This document shows positions 1-9,357 of a stretch of DNA of 55,930 bases, one piece after another. The stretch is taken from the NCBI GenBank assembly GCA_944392755.1, contig CALXXT010000080.1, positions 1 through 55,930 on the forward strand, given 5' to 3'. The notes beneath the pieces are model-generated. The model saw only the letters and a program-made list of their open reading frames with translations. It made no database searches and had not been told where the DNA came from. Position 1 is the stretch's first letter, and each line of letters opens with the position of its first letter. This stretch comes from an uncultured Sutterella sp. (GTDB taxonomy: Bacteria; Pseudomonadota; Gammaproteobacteria; Burkholderiales; Burkholderiaceae_F). The position numbers were made by a program, and so were the translations under genes.

Positions 1-16
1 CGTTGTTGACTCCCAT
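1..16 (-). CDS. start of the next ccm-operon gene (partial, probably ccmG)
   Basis: An ATG at 16-14 on the minus strand overlaps the ccmF stop by one base (TAATG) and opens a frame reading MGVNN to the window edge. Such overlap is the usual sign of translational coupling in this operon. In ccm operons the gene after ccmF is usually ccmG (dsbE), a thioredoxin-like thiol reductase that prepares apocytochrome cysteines. Only five codons are visible, so the identity rests on gene order alone. Confidence 0.4.
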
Positions 17-1977
17 TAGGCGGCCGACGCCGTCTTTGAGGACTTGCGGCGGTAGCGGCGGTCCGAAGCGGCGATGAGGCCGCCCAACGCCATGAAGATC
101 GTTCCGAACCAGATCCAGGTGACGAAAGGCTTCGAGTAGGCGCGCACGACCCAGCCGCCGTCCGAACTCGGCACGCCGAGGCTCACGTACACGTCGCCCG
201 AGACGGAGTGACGGATCGCCGCTTCGGTCATCGGCATCGAGTTCGAGCTGAAGTACTTGCGCTTCTCCGGATGCAGGCGGTCGATCTCGCGGCCGTCCTT
301 CGAAAGCGTGAAGTCGCCCTGGTCGGCCATGTAGTTCGGGCCGCGGACGCTCTTGACGCCGTTGAAGGTGAACGTGTAGCCCGCCACCGTCACCGTGTCG
401 CCTTCGAACATGCGCACGTCGCGCTCGGATTCGTAGCCCTTGACGAGCGCGACGCCGATGATGAAGACGGCCACGCCCGCATGCGCGAGGGACATGCCCC
501 AGAAGGCTCGGGGCTGACGCGCAAGACGACCCAGGAAGCCCATGCCTTCGGGGGCGTTGCGCAGATTGCCGCGCACGTCCTCAACGATCGAAAGCATCAC
601 GAAGACGGCAAGCGTGCAGCCCGCAAAGCACCAGTGGCCCCATTCGCCCATGAGGAGCGGAATCGCCGCGCCGAGGACGAGCGCGAGCGCGAAGCACCAG
701 GCCAGACGCTTGGCGAGCGCCTTCGGATCGGCTTCCTTCCAGCGCGCCAAGGGGCCAACCCCCATGAGGAACACCATCGGAAGCATGAGCGGGCCGAAGA
801 CCGCGTCGAAGTAAGGAGGACCGACCGAGATCTTGCCCGCGCCCAGAGCGTCGAGGAAGAGCGGATAAAGCGTGCCGAGCAGCACCGCGCCCATCGCGAC
901 GACGAGGAGCACGTTGTTGACGAGAAGCATCGACTCGCGGGAAATCATCGAGAAGTTGCCTCCGAGCCCCACGGTCGGCGCGCGCCACGCGAAGAGCAGG
1001 AACGAGAGCCCGATCACGAGGACGAGGAAGGCGAGAATGAAGATGCCGCGCTCCGGATCGGTCGCAAAGGCATGCACCGACGTGAGCACGCCCGAGCGCA
1101 CGAGGAAGGTCCCGAGGAGCGAGAGCGAGAACGTGATGATCGCCAGAAGCACCGTCCAGATGCGGAAGCACCCGCGCTTTTCCGTCACGGCGAGCGAGTG
1201 AATGAGGGCCGTTCCGGTGAGCCACGGCATGAAGGAGGAGTTCTCCACCGGGTCCCAGAACCACCAGCCGCCCCAGCCGAGCTCGTAGTAGCTCCAGTAG
1301 GAGCCGAGCGAAATGCCGAGGGTGAGGAGAATCCACGCGGCCGTCGTCCAGGGGCGCATCCAGCGGGCCCACGCCGCGTCAAGGCGGCCCGAGATGAGCG
1401 CCGCGATCGCGAAGGCGAAGGGAACCGCGAAGCCCACGTAGCCGAGATAGAGCAAGGGCGGATGGAAAACCATCCCCGGGTCCTGCAGCAGCGGATTGAG
1501 GTCCGCCCCCTCGGCGGGCGCCGGGAAGAGGCGCAGGAAGGGATTCGACGTGAAGAGCATGAACGCGACGAAGCCCATGTTGACGAGCCCGAGCACGCCC
1601 GTGACGCGCGCGACCATGTCCGTGGGCAGACGGCGCGCGGCGAAGGCGACCGCCGCACCCCACCAGCCGAGCGTCACCGACCAAAAGAGTATCGAGCCTT
1701 CGTGCGAGCCCCAGGTCGCCGCAACCTTGTAGTACCAAGGCAGCATCGAGTTGGAGTTGTTCGCCACGTTGAGGACGGTGAAGTCCGACTGATAGAAGCA
1801 GTAGGCGAGGCAGACGAAGGCGATCGTGCCGAAGAGCGCGTTTGCAGCGGCCGCAGGGCGCGCCGTCGCCATCATGGCGCCGTTTGAACGCGCCGCGCCG
1901 ACGAGCGGAATCACGCCCTGAATGATGCTGAGCGCGAGGCACAGAATCAATGCGAAGTGTCCGATCTCTGGAATCAC
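16..1977 (-). CDS. ccmF: cytochrome c haem lyase subunit CcmF
   Basis: A 653-residue polytopic inner-membrane protein that attaches haem from holo-CcmE to CXXCH motifs of apocytochromes c in the periplasm. The WWD haem-handling motif is visible as WGGWWFWDPVENSS at about residues 235-248, followed by conserved PW. It is flanked by many hydrophobic segments and a conserved upstream stretch, WGSHEGSILFW, at about 89-99. Length matches the family. It is the last complete gene of a minus-strand ccmABCDEF operon. The 148 bases between ccmE and ccmF hold no gene. Confidence 0.97.
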   Translation of the reverse strand: MIPEIGHFALILCLALSIIQGVIPLVGAARSNGAMMATARPAAAANALFGTIAFVCLAYCFYQSDFTVLNVANNSNSMLPWYYKVAATWGSHEGSILFWSVTLGWWGAAVAFAARRLPTDMVARVTGVLGLVNMGFVAFMLFTSNPFLRLFPAPAEGADLNPLLQDPGMVFHPPLLYLGYVGFAVPFAFAIAALISGRLDAAWARWMRPWTTAAWILLTLGISLGSYWSYYELGWGGWWFWDPVENSSFMPWLTGTALIHSLAVTEKRGCFRIWTVLLAIITFSLSLLGTFLVRSGVLTSVHAFATDPERGIFILAFLVLVIGLSFLLFAWRAPTVGLGGNFSMISRESMLLVNNVLLVVAMGAVLLGTLYPLFLDALGAGKISVGPPYFDAVFGPLMLPMVFLMGVGPLARWKEADPKALAKRLAWCFALALVLGAAIPLLMGEWGHWCFAGCTLAVFVMLSIVEDVRGNLRNAPEGMGFLGRLARQPRAFWGMSLAHAGVAVFIIGVALVKGYESERDVRMFEGDTVTVAGYTFTFNGVKSVRGPNYMADQGDFTLSKDGREIDRLHPEKRKYFSSNSMPMTEAAIRHSVSGDVYVSLGVPSSDGGWVVRAYSKPFVTWIWFGTIFMALGGLIAASDRRYRRKSSKTASAA

Positions 1978-2125
1978 AGAAGTTTCTCCGAGGTTGTGGT
2001 CGCCTTTGCGGATCTCATGGTTCCGCTTCGGCGCGAAAATCCGCCGCGGTCATCGCCGCGTGCGGATTTCGATGGTTGAGGCCCGGACGCTGCTCGGGCG
2101 CGGCGTCCGGACGGTCGAAATGGCT

Positions 2126-2602
2126 TCAGGCACCGTTCGGCTGGGCGGCGCCGCCGTGCTTGGCCTTCTCGACGCCGGCCTTGTGGGCGGCCTCGAGCGC
2201 TTCGGCCGCTTCGGGCGGCATGTAGTTCTCGTCGTGCTTGGCGAGCACTTCGCTCGCCACGAAGAGCCCCTTTTCGTCGAGCTTGCCCTGCGCGACGACG
2301 CCCTGCCCTTCGCTGAATAGGTCGGGGAGAATCCCCGTGTACTGCACGGGAACGGTCTCGGCGGTGTCGGTGATGCGGAAGGTCACGGTGACGCCGTCCG
2401 ATTCGCGCTCGACCGAGCCCTTCTCGACGACGCCGCCGAGGCGGAAGGTCTTCCCGACGGGCGCCTCCTTCGCCGCCACCTGCGTGGGCGAGAAGAAGAA
2501 GACGAGGTTTTCGCTGAAGGCTTGAAGCGCCATGGCGACGCCGGCGCCCACCACGACGACGGCCGCTCCGATCAGGGCGAATTTTTTCGTTCTCGAGTCC
2601 AT
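2126..2602 (-). CDS. ccmE: haem chaperone CcmE
   Basis: A 158-residue periplasmic haem chaperone. It has one N-terminal membrane anchor (residues 8-30), an OB-fold beta domain, and the covalent haem-binding histidine in [12 protein letters not shown], here His123 with Tyr127 nearby. It takes haem exported with CcmABCD and passes it to CcmF. A C-terminal tail rich in Ala, Glu and Lys follows the haem site, as in many family members. It starts 3 bases after the ccmD stop. Confidence 0.96.
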   Translation of the reverse strand: MDSRTKKFALIGAAVVVVGAGVAMALQAFSENLVFFFSPTQVAAKEAPVGKTFRLGGVVEKGSVERESDGVTVTFRITDTAETVPVQYTGILPDLFSEGQGVVAQGKLDEKGLFVASEVLAKHDENYMPPEAAEALEAAHKAGVEKAKHGGAAQPNGA

Positions 2603-2605
2603 GGC

Positions 2606-2791
2606 TTATCTCTCCAGGGTTGATTGAGCCGCGCGCGCCTCGCGCAGAATCCGAGCGTAGATTCGGCGGCGGCGGCCGGCGATGGAAAAGAGTTCGTAGA
2701 CGACGCCGGCGGCAAACGCGAAGTAGGAGCACCAGACGTAGTAGCCGTGGCCGTTCATGTGAATGAAGTCAGAGAGCGAAGTCCAGTTCAC
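2606..2791 (-). CDS. ccmD: haem exporter small subunit CcmD
   Basis: A 61-residue single-span membrane protein with a short N-terminus, one hydrophobic segment (YYVWCSYFAFAAGVVYELF, about 17-35) and a basic cytoplasmic tail (GRRRRIYARILRE). CcmD releases holo-CcmE from the CcmABC complex. The ATG overlaps the ccmC stop by four bases (ATGA). Size, topology and position between ccmC and ccmE identify it. Confidence 0.92.
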   Translation of the reverse strand: MNWTSLSDFIHMNGHGYYVWCSYFAFAAGVVYELFSIAGRRRRIYARILREARAAQSTLER

Positions 2792-3507
2792 AGCTTTCCC
2801 TCCAGAGCGGCGCGGCGGGCCCAGAGCGAGCGGCGCTCGCGCTCAAGGATGATGGCGCGCACGCGCGCGAGCACGATGCCCGCGCCGTAAAGCGTCCCGG
2901 CGGCGAGCATGATGAAGATCGTGTAGAGCATGATGTCGGCGATCGAGGAGCCGCGCGACGTGATCGAGGCGCCCTGGTGGAGCGTGTTCCACCAGCGCAC
3001 CGAGAAGTAGATGATCGGCACGTTCACGGCGCCCACGATCGAGATCACGCTCGCGGCGCGGTCGGCGCGGCGCTTGTCGTCGATCGCCGCATGGAGCGCG
3101 ATGAAGCCGAGGTAGAGGAAGAAGAGAATGAGCATCGACGTGAGGCGGGCGTCCCACACCCAGTAGGTGCCCCAGGTGGGCCGACCCCAGAAGGCGCCGG
3201 AAAAGAGCGCGATGAAGCTCATGAGCGCGCCCGTCGGAGCCATCGCCTGCGCGAGGATGAAGGCGATCGTGCTCGAGCGCGCAAGACCCCAGGCGCTCGC
3301 CACCGCCATCAGCACGTAGAGCGCCATGCCGAGCCAGGCCGATGGAATGTGAATGAAGATGATGCGGTAGGAATTGCCCTGCCGAGCTTCGATCGGGCAC
3401 TCGAAGAAGCCGAGGTAGAAGCCCACGACGAAAAGCGCGAGCGCCGCGCCGAGCAGCCATGGGATCAGTCGTCCGGCCTTGCGGTAGAAGGCTTCGAGCG
3501 GTGTCAT
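2788..3507 (-). CDS. ccmC: haem exporter subunit CcmC
   Basis: A 239-residue, six-span inner-membrane protein that delivers haem to CcmE. The WWD-type motif is seen in FWGRPTWGTYWVWDARLTS. The start is placed at ATG 3507 (MTPLEAFYRKAG) because AAGGAG lies 11 bases upstream; a longer frame to 3600 would add 31 residues unlike the family and overlap ccmB. Coupled to ccmD by a four-base overlap. Confidence 0.95.
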   Translation of the reverse strand: MTPLEAFYRKAGRLIPWLLGAALALFVVGFYLGFFECPIEARQGNSYRIIFIHIPSAWLGMALYVLMAVASAWGLARSSTIAFILAQAMAPTGALMSFIALFSGAFWGRPTWGTYWVWDARLTSMLILFFLYLGFIALHAAIDDKRRADRAASVISIVGAVNVPIIYFSVRWWNTLHQGASITSRGSSIADIMLYTIFIMLAAGTLYGAGIVLARVRAIILERERRSLWARRAALEGKL

Positions 3508-3553
3508 GTTGATGGATTCTCCTTCTTGATGAATCGATCGTGCGGTCCGCAGC

Positions 3554-4222
3554 CTACTGCTCCGCAATGCGCAGCGCCGCGGAGACCGCCATGGGCGCAA
3601 GCGCGAGCGAAAGCAGCGAGAGCGAACTCACGATGAGAAAGTGGGACGAGGCCGAGAGGCCCATCGCGACCGCCTGAGAGGCGCCCGCGCCGAAAATGAG
3701 AACCGGGATGTAGAGCGGAAGCACGAGCAGCGACGTGAGCACGCCGCCCGCCCGCAGCCCGAGCGTCAGGGCGGCGCCGACGGCGCCGACGAGCGAAAGC
3801 ACCGGCGTGCCGATCAGAAGGCTCAGCACCATGACGAGGGTCACGTCGAGCTCAAGGTCGAACATCACGCCGAAAATCGTGGCGAAGACCGTCATCGGAA
3901 TCCCCGTGACGAGCCAGTGCGCCGCGACCTTCGCGATCACGATCACGGGAAGCGGCTCGGCCGCGACGAGCATCTGCTCGAGCGTGCCGTCGTCGTGATC
4001 CGCCGCGAACATGCGCGGCAGCGAAAGCAGCGCCGCCAGAAGCGCCGCCACCCAGACGACGCCCGGCGCGATGCTGCGCAGAATGTTCGTTTCGGCGCCG
4101 ACGCCGAGCGGAACGAGCGTCACGACGACGGCGAAGAAGAAGATCACCTGAGCGAGGTCGGACTTGCGGCGCATGGAAAGCGTCAGGTCCCGACGAAGCA
4201 CGGCCATGAAGAGATCGAACAT
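3554..4222 (-). CDS. ccmB: haem exporter permease CcmB
   Basis: A 222-residue integral membrane component of the CcmAB transporter. Visible family features are the N-terminal basic stretch (VLRRDLTLSMRRKSD), six hydrophobic segments, and the cytoplasmic acidic loop FAADHDDGTLEQML near residues 73-86. It starts 12 bases after the ccmA stop. With CcmA it forms the ATP-driven machine needed to release holo-CcmE. Confidence 0.95.
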   Translation of the reverse strand: MFDLFMAVLRRDLTLSMRRKSDLAQVIFFFAVVVTLVPLGVGAETNILRSIAPGVVWVAALLAALLSLPRMFAADHDDGTLEQMLVAAEPLPVIVIAKVAAHWLVTGIPMTVFATIFGVMFDLELDVTLVMVLSLLIGTPVLSLVGAVGAALTLGLRAGGVLTSLLVLPLYIPVLIFGAGASQAVAMGLSASSHFLIVSSLSLLSLALAPMAVSAALRIAEQ

Positions 4223-4234
4223 CGCGCCTTCCTC

Positions 4235-4951
4235 CTAGCTGCCGAGCTCGTTTTCGACGGCTTCGGCCGCCGCCTGATCGAGCGCCCGCTCGACCGCGGT
4301 GCGCTTCACGGGCGCCCAGCGCTCGGGCTCGATCACCATGAGCCGCGCCCGTTCGACGGGCACCTCCTGGTGCGTGACGAGCATCACGACGCCGCCCTCG
4401 GCGACATGCGCGCCGATGAGGTCGGCGAGCCGCGCCACGGCGCGCACGTCGAGCGCCGTGAAGGGCTCGTCGAGCACCCAGAGGGGAACCGAGCGCGAAA
4501 GCCACAGGCGCGCGAGCGCGACGCGCCGGCGCTGTCCCTGCGAGAGCTGTCCGGCAGGCGCCTCGACGTAGTCGGAAAGCCCCACGGCGGCGAGCGCGTC
4601 GAGCGCGGCCGCTTCCGTCGCTCCCTTGAGGGAGGCGATGCGCGCGTTGATGAGCACGTTTTCAATGACCGAAAGGTCGTCCTTCACGCCGTTGCGGTGG
4701 CCGATGTAGCAGAGCTCGCGCCAGAAATCCTGAGCGGCCTTCAGAATCGGCACGCCGCGCCAGAGGATTTCCCCTTCCGCAGGCCGCATGAGCCCCGTCA
4801 TGAGCCGCAGGAGCGTCGTCTTCCCGGCGCCGTTGCTGCCGGCGATGCGCACGAGCGTGCCCGGCTCGACCGCAAAGGACAGGCCCTCGAAGAGCGTGCG
4901 CTCGCCGCGCTCGCAGGTGAGGCCTCGGACTTCAAGAATGGGCTCGGACAT
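4235..4951 (-). CDS. ccmA: haem exporter ATP-binding protein CcmA
   Basis: A 238-residue ABC ATPase with Walker A GSNGAGKTT at 38-46, signature LSQGQ at 136-140 and Walker B ending WVLDEP at 158-163. It is the first gene of the operon and powers CcmAB during holo-CcmE release. The 265 bases upstream (4952-5216) separate it from the divergent lipoprotein gene and should hold both promoters; no strong -35/-10 pair could be fixed for ccmA. Confidence 0.95.
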   Translation of the reverse strand: MSEPILEVRGLTCERGERTLFEGLSFAVEPGTLVRIAGSNGAGKTTLLRLMTGLMRPAEGEILWRGVPILKAAQDFWRELCYIGHRNGVKDDLSVIENVLINARIASLKGATEAAALDALAAVGLSDYVEAPAGQLSQGQRRRVALARLWLSRSVPLWVLDEPFTALDVRAVARLADLIGAHVAEGGVVMLVTHQEVPVERARLMVIEPERWAPVKRTAVERALDQAAAEAVENELGS

Positions 4952-5216
4952 AGGGGAAGGTGAGAAATGCGCTGAGGGTTCGCCCGCCTCGGGCGTCGGG
5001 CCGAAAAGACCCGAAAACGTTCGGCTCGAAGTTTATGCAGGCTAAATTAACGTTTGCTTACCGAAGGAATTGAGGCGGAAGCTTAGAACTTGTTGTTTTC
5101 TATGGGTTTTCATCGATCGACGGCGGCTTTTTCCAAGCGTCTTCGCGCGCGCCTGTGTACACTTGGGCGTCGCGCGCACACGGCGCGCCGCCGCATGACC
5201 CAATTGACTCTTCAAC

Positions 5217-5624
5217 ATGAACTTCAAGCTCATCGCCATTCTTGCCTCGGCCTCGCTCGCCGCAGGCTGCCAGTCGCTTTCCGAATCCTACGCCGCGCAC
5301 CAGGCGCGCTCGCACAAGATCGAGCACGTCGTCGGCAACACCTGGAGAATTTCGGCCGACTGGCCCGTTCTCGGCACCGAAGGGCAGCTTGCCGAATGGC
5401 TCCACGATCAGGCGCTCGCGCACTGCAGCGCGCTCAACTTCGAAGGCATGAATCCGCTCACGCGCTCAACCTACGCCGGAAAGGACGGCAAGGGCGCTTC
5501 GGGCTGGCTCGAATTCCGCTGCGAGCGCGGCGAACGGGTCGAGCACGAATACCAGGGCATCAAGATCAATCTCGATCCCTTCCTTGAGGGCGGCGACGAG
5601 CCCTCCCCCATGACCGAGCATTGA
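5217..5624 (+). CDS. small lipoprotein of unknown function
   Basis: A 135-residue protein with a lipoprotein signal: charged start, hydrophobic core and lipobox LAAGC with the acylated Cys at residue 18. The mature part is hydrophilic, carries two further cysteines (around 64 and 103), and shows no family I recognise. No clear Shine-Dalgarno precedes the ATG; the lipobox supports the start. A possible -10 (TACACT) sits at 5158-5163. It ends 7 bases before uvrC and may be co-transcribed with it. Confidence 0.75.
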   Translation: MNFKLIAILASASLAAGCQSLSESYAAHQARSHKIEHVVGNTWRISADWPVLGTEGQLAEWLHDQALAHCSALNFEGMNPLTRSTYAGKDGKGASGWLEFRCERGERVEHEYQGIKINLDPFLEGGDEPSPMTEH

Positions 5625-5631
5625 TTCCGCC

Positions 5632-7587
5632 ATGACGAAGACTCCCGACGACGGGGCGAGGCCGGAAGACGGGGCGCGGGAAGCCCCGCCCGCCTTCGAC
5701 GCCGCGGCCGAAGTGCGCACGCTCCCCAACCTCCCCGGGTGCTACCGCTACTTCGACGCCGAAGGCGCGTGCCTTTACGTCGGGAAGGCCCGGGACTTGA
5801 AGAAGCGCGTCTCCTCCTACTTCAGAGGACGCGGACTTTCTCCCCGCATCGCCCTCATGGTGAGCCGCATCGCGCGCCTGGAAACCACGGTGACGCGCTC
5901 GGAGGCCGAAGCGCTCCTTCTTGAAAACAACCTCATCAAGACCCTTCGGCCGCGCTACAACATTCTGCTTCGCGACGACGCGAGCTATCCCTATCTGAGG
6001 ATCGGCGCCGAGCGCTTCCCGCGGCTTTCCTACTATCGGGGCGGCGTCGACAAGCGCTCGCGCTTCTTCGGCCCCTATCCGAATTCGCGCGCCGCGCGCG
6101 GGTCGATCGAAATGCTGCAGAAGGCCTTCGGCCTGCGCACCTGCGAGGAGGCGAACTTCCGCAACCGCTCGCGCCCGTGCCTTCTCGGGCAGATCGGACG
6201 CTGCTCGGCGCCCTGCTGCGGACGGATTTCCGAAGCGGACTACCGGCGCGACTGCGACCGCGCCGCGGACTTCCTCTCGGGGCGCTCGCGCGACGTCGTC
6301 GAAGAACTCGAGCGGCGCATGTGGGCCGCGTCCGACGCCTGGGAATTCGAAGAGGCCGCGAAGCTGCGCGACCGCATCGCTTCGCTCACGACGCTGCAGC
6401 AGAGCCAGGCCGTCGAAACGACGGGCGGCGACGTCGACGCGGACATCCTCGCGGCCGCCGTATCGGGCGCCGCGGCCTGCGTCAACCTGGCGATGGTTCG
6501 GGGCGGCCGCCACCTCGGCGATCGGCCGATCTTCCCGAAAACCGCGTTTCGACGCGAAGACCTGATGCCGTCGAAGGGTGAAATCCTCGAAGCCTTCGCC
6601 GCGCAGCACTACGCCGAACTTCCGATTCCCTCCGTCGTCGTGCTCGAACCCGATCCCGAGATGCCCGACCTCGCCGAACGGCTTTCGCTCCTGCTCACCG
6701 AAATGGCGGGACGCCGCGTCTCGGTCGTCTCGGAGCCGCGCGAGACGCGCCGCCGCTGGCTCGAGATGTGCGCCCAGGGCGCCGAGATCGCGCTCGCGCG
6801 CCATCTCGCCGAAGAAGGCAGCCATCTTGCCCGCCTGCGCGAGCTGATCGAAATCCTCGGCTTCGAGCCCGAAGACGGCGATCCGCTCAACTTCCGCGTG
6901 GAATGCTTCGACATTTCGCATACGCAGGGCGAAGCGACCCAGGCCTCCTGCGTCGTTTTTCTCGGCGGCAGGATGCAGTCTTCGCTCTACCGGCGCTTCA
7001 ACATCTCGGGCATCGCCCCCGGCGACGACTACGCGGCGATGCGCCAGGTGCTCGAGCGCCGCTACGCGCCCGCCGCCCGCGGCGAAGCGAAGCTTCCCGA
7101 CGTCGTCCTCGTCGACGGCGGACGCGGTCAGGTGGAAATGGCCCGCCAGGTCTTCGACGAACTCGGGCTCGACCTCGACGTCATCGTCGGGGTCGCCAAG
7201 GGCGAAGGCCGCAAGACGGGACTCGAAACGCTCGTCTTTCCGGTGATTGACGGCGTGCGGCGCGAGCCGCTCGTTCTCGGCACGATGTCGAAGGCCCTCA
7301 TGCTCATCGCCGAAATCCGCGACGAAGCGCACCGCTTCGCGATCACGGGCATGCGCGCCAAGCGCGCCCGCGCTCGAAACGCCTCGAAACTCGAGGATTT
7401 CGAGGGCATCGGTCCCAAAAGGCGCGCTAAACTACTCGCGCATTTCGGAGGCCTGCGCCAGCTCTCGAACGCTTCCGCCGAAGACATCGCGCAGGTCCCG
7501 GGCATTTCCCGCGCGCTCGCCGAGCGCGTTTACGCGCAGCTCCACCATTTGCCTATTCCCGAGCGGTCGAAGGAACCGCCTCCCTGA
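5632..7587 (+). CDS. uvrC: excinuclease ABC subunit C
   Basis: A 651-residue dual-incision nuclease of nucleotide excision repair. In order: a GIY-YIG domain with GCYRYF and [13 protein letters not shown] (36-60), a cysteine cluster typical of UvrC ([12 protein letters not shown]), a UVR motif for UvrB contact ([12 protein letters not shown]), the RNase H-like endonuclease with [10 protein letters not shown] and VLVDGGRGQ, and a C-terminal helix-hairpin-helix pair. The N-terminus has about 30 extra polar residues before the GIY-YIG domain. pgsA follows after 20 bases, a common uvrC-pgsA pairing. Confidence 0.97.
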   Translation: MTKTPDDGARPEDGAREAPPAFDAAAEVRTLPNLPGCYRYFDAEGACLYVGKARDLKKRVSSYFRGRGLSPRIALMVSRIARLETTVTRSEAEALLLENNLIKTLRPRYNILLRDDASYPYLRIGAERFPRLSYYRGGVDKRSRFFGPYPNSRAARGSIEMLQKAFGLRTCEEANFRNRSRPCLLGQIGRCSAPCCGRISEADYRRDCDRAADFLSGRSRDVVEELERRMWAASDAWEFEEAAKLRDRIASLTTLQQSQAVETTGGDVDADILAAAVSGAAACVNLAMVRGGRHLGDRPIFPKTAFRREDLMPSKGEILEAFAAQHYAELPIPSVVVLEPDPEMPDLAERLSLLLTEMAGRRVSVVSEPRETRRRWLEMCAQGAEIALARHLAEEGSHLARLRELIEILGFEPEDGDPLNFRVECFDISHTQGEATQASCVVFLGGRMQSSLYRRFNISGIAPGDDYAAMRQVLERRYAPAARGEAKLPDVVLVDGGRGQVEMARQVFDELGLDLDVIVGVAKGEGRKTGLETLVFPVIDGVRREPLVLGTMSKALMLIAEIRDEAHRFAITGMRAKRARARNASKLEDFEGIGPKRRAKLLAHFGGLRQLSNASAEDIAQVPGISRALAERVYAQLHHLPIPERSKEPPP

Positions 7588-7607
7588 ACGAGAACCGCCT
7601 TTCCATC

Positions 7608-8207
7608 ATGAAGCTCAAGCCGCCCTTCAAGCTCAACGTGCCCATGGCGCTCACCTGGCTGCGCATCGCCATGATCCCCTTCGTCATCGGCGTCTTTTAT
7701 CTGCCCGAATCGATCATCGGCCACCATGCGGCGAACATGACGGCGAGCGTCATCTTCATGGTGGCGGCCCTGACCGACGCGCTCGACGGCTTTCTCGCCC
7801 GGCGCTACGAAGGATGGGCGACCCGCATGGGCGCCTTTCTCGACCCCGTTGCAGACAAGCTTCTCGTTTCGGCGGCGCTCGTCGCCCTGGTCGGCCTCGA
7901 CCGCTGCGACATGGCCGTCGCGATGATCATCATCGGACGTGAGATCACCGTCACCGGCCTGCGCGAATGGATGGCGAAGATCGGCGAATCCGGCCTCGTC
8001 AAGGTGAACTGGTTCGGCAAGACGAAGACGATCGCGCAGATGACGGCAATCCCGTGCCTCCTCTGGTTCGACCCGGTCTTCGGCGTCGACGTGGGCTTCG
8101 TGGGCGGCATCCTCATCATCATCGCGGCCCTCCTCACGATCTACTCGATGTACGTCTACCTGCGCGCGGCCGGCCCCTACTTCGAAGAACCGAAGGCGAC
8201 CGCCTGA
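7608..8207 (+). CDS. pgsA: CDP-diacylglycerol-glycerol-3-phosphate 3-phosphatidyltransferase
   Basis: A 199-residue inner-membrane enzyme making phosphatidylglycerolphosphate, the precursor of phosphatidylglycerol and cardiolipin. The CDP-alcohol phosphotransferase motif D-x2-DG-x2-AR-x9-G-x3-D-x3-D is intact, with Asp57, Asp60, Arg65, Gly75, Asp79 and Asp83. Several membrane spans follow. It ends 28 bases from the convergent earP stop. Confidence 0.95.
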   Translation: MKLKPPFKLNVPMALTWLRIAMIPFVIGVFYLPESIIGHHAANMTASVIFMVAALTDALDGFLARRYEGWATRMGAFLDPVADKLLVSAALVALVGLDRCDMAVAMIIIGREITVTGLREWMAKIGESGLVKVNWFGKTKTIAQMTAIPCLLWFDPVFGVDVGFVGGILIIIAALLTIYSMYVYLRAAGPYFEEPKATA

Positions 8208-8235
8208 AGCGAAGGCGACGGCCTGAAGAAGCGCC

Positions 8236-9357
8236 CTACTCGCCGAGCTCCGCGCGCTCGAGCATGCGCACGGCGAGGTCGCCGCGCCTCCTGATCGAGG
8301 CGCCCCAGGCTTCAAACGCAGCTCGATCCTCAATGCCCTCCAGAAAGTCCGTCAGCGCCCCGAGGTCGGGCTCGCCCTTCACCCAACCGCGCGCGAGCGC
8401 TTCGTAGCGCTCCGCCCGAGCCTTCTCGGCGAAGAAGGGCTCGAGACGCCCGAGCCAGGCGTCGAGCTTCACGAAGTGCGCGCCGTCCTCGGTCGGGTAA
8501 ATCGACCACAGGAAGGGGATGCCCGCGAGCTGCGCCCGAACGAAGCTGTCCTCCCCGCGCACCACCGCCGCATCGCTTGCCCAAAGCAGACGGTCGAATT
8601 CGCTCTGCGGCCGATAGCCCGTGCGGACCACGCGGTGGAGCGAGCCCGAAAGACTGCGCTCGAGCGCGTCGCCTCCCGCGCCCGGAGCCGCCAGGACGTT
8701 CATGGGCTGCTCGACGCGGCGCAGCGCTTCGGCGAGCGCTTCGGCCGGATTTTCGGGATACGCGAAGTAGTAGAGCGTGCGCCTCGCGGGGTCGGCGCCC
8801 AGCGCTTCAAGCGCCTCGGCCCGACGGGCCCGGAAGGACTTCGCCTCCTCTTCGTATTCCGACTCCACGACGACGCCCCCGGTGCGGTCCGTGAAGCCCG
8901 GGAAGAACCAGAGCTTTCGAATGGGCAGCGTCGGGTGAAGCCCCCAAATGCCGTGGCTCGACTCGACCCAATCCTCGGCCGAAAGATAGTCGAGATTGAA
9001 GTAGAAGGACGGACGCTCTCCCCGCGAGAGCGCCGCTTCGCGCTCGCGCGCAAGCGCCCGCTCGTATCGTTCGGGGATGCGGCACCCGAAGGTTTCCACC
9101 ACGAGGTCGGCGGGACGAATCCGCTCTTCGGGCGTGCGCTCGACCTCCGCCCACGGCACGATCTCCACACCGTCGGGCCGAAGCGCGGCGGGCGCCATCC
9201 AGTCGAGAAGCTCGGGCCGATCGATGATGAGCCGAACCCGAAGGCCGAGCGCGGCGAAGCGCCGGGAAAGCCGCCAGCAGACGCCCGCATCGCCGTAATT
9301 GTCGACGACCGTGCAGAAGACGTCGGCTTGCCTGCCGCGCCAGTAGGAAGCATTCAC
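8236..9357 (-). CDS. earP: EF-P arginine rhamnosyltransferase EarP
   Basis: A 373-residue inverting glycosyltransferase (GT-B fold, DUF2331) that moves rhamnose from dTDP-rhamnose to Arg32 of EF-P. Family signatures are VVDNYGDAGVCWRL at 17-30 (catalytic aspartates) and SEFDRLLWASD with VRGEDSFVRAQ near residue 280. I place the start at GTG 9357, which overlaps the upstream gene's TGA by four bases; the longer frame to 9423 adds 22 unconserved residues. The substrate gene efp lies 2.6 kb away, divergent. Confidence 0.93.
   Translation of the reverse strand: MNASYWRGRQADVFCTVVDNYGDAGVCWRLSRRFAALGLRVRLIIDRPELLDWMAPAALRPDGVEIVPWAEVERTPEERIRPADLVVETFGCRIPERYERALAREREAALSRGERPSFYFNLDYLSAEDWVESSHGIWGLHPTLPIRKLWFFPGFTDRTGGVVVESEYEEEAKSFRARRAEALEALGADPARRTLYYFAYPENPAEALAEALRRVEQPMNVLAAPGAGGDALERSLSGSLHRVVRTGYRPQSEFDRLLWASDAAVVRGEDSFVRAQLAGIPFLWSIYPTEDGAHFVKLDAWLGRLEPFFAEKARAERYEALARGWVKGEPDLGALTDFLEGIEDRAAFEAWGASIRRRGDLAVRMLERAELGE

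Noticed and set aside
208-1887. 559-codon open frame on the plus strand opposite ccmF
   Set aside because: Arg/His/Glu-rich composition, no domain, antisense to a clear ccmF. GC-rich codon use leaves long open frames on the other strand.
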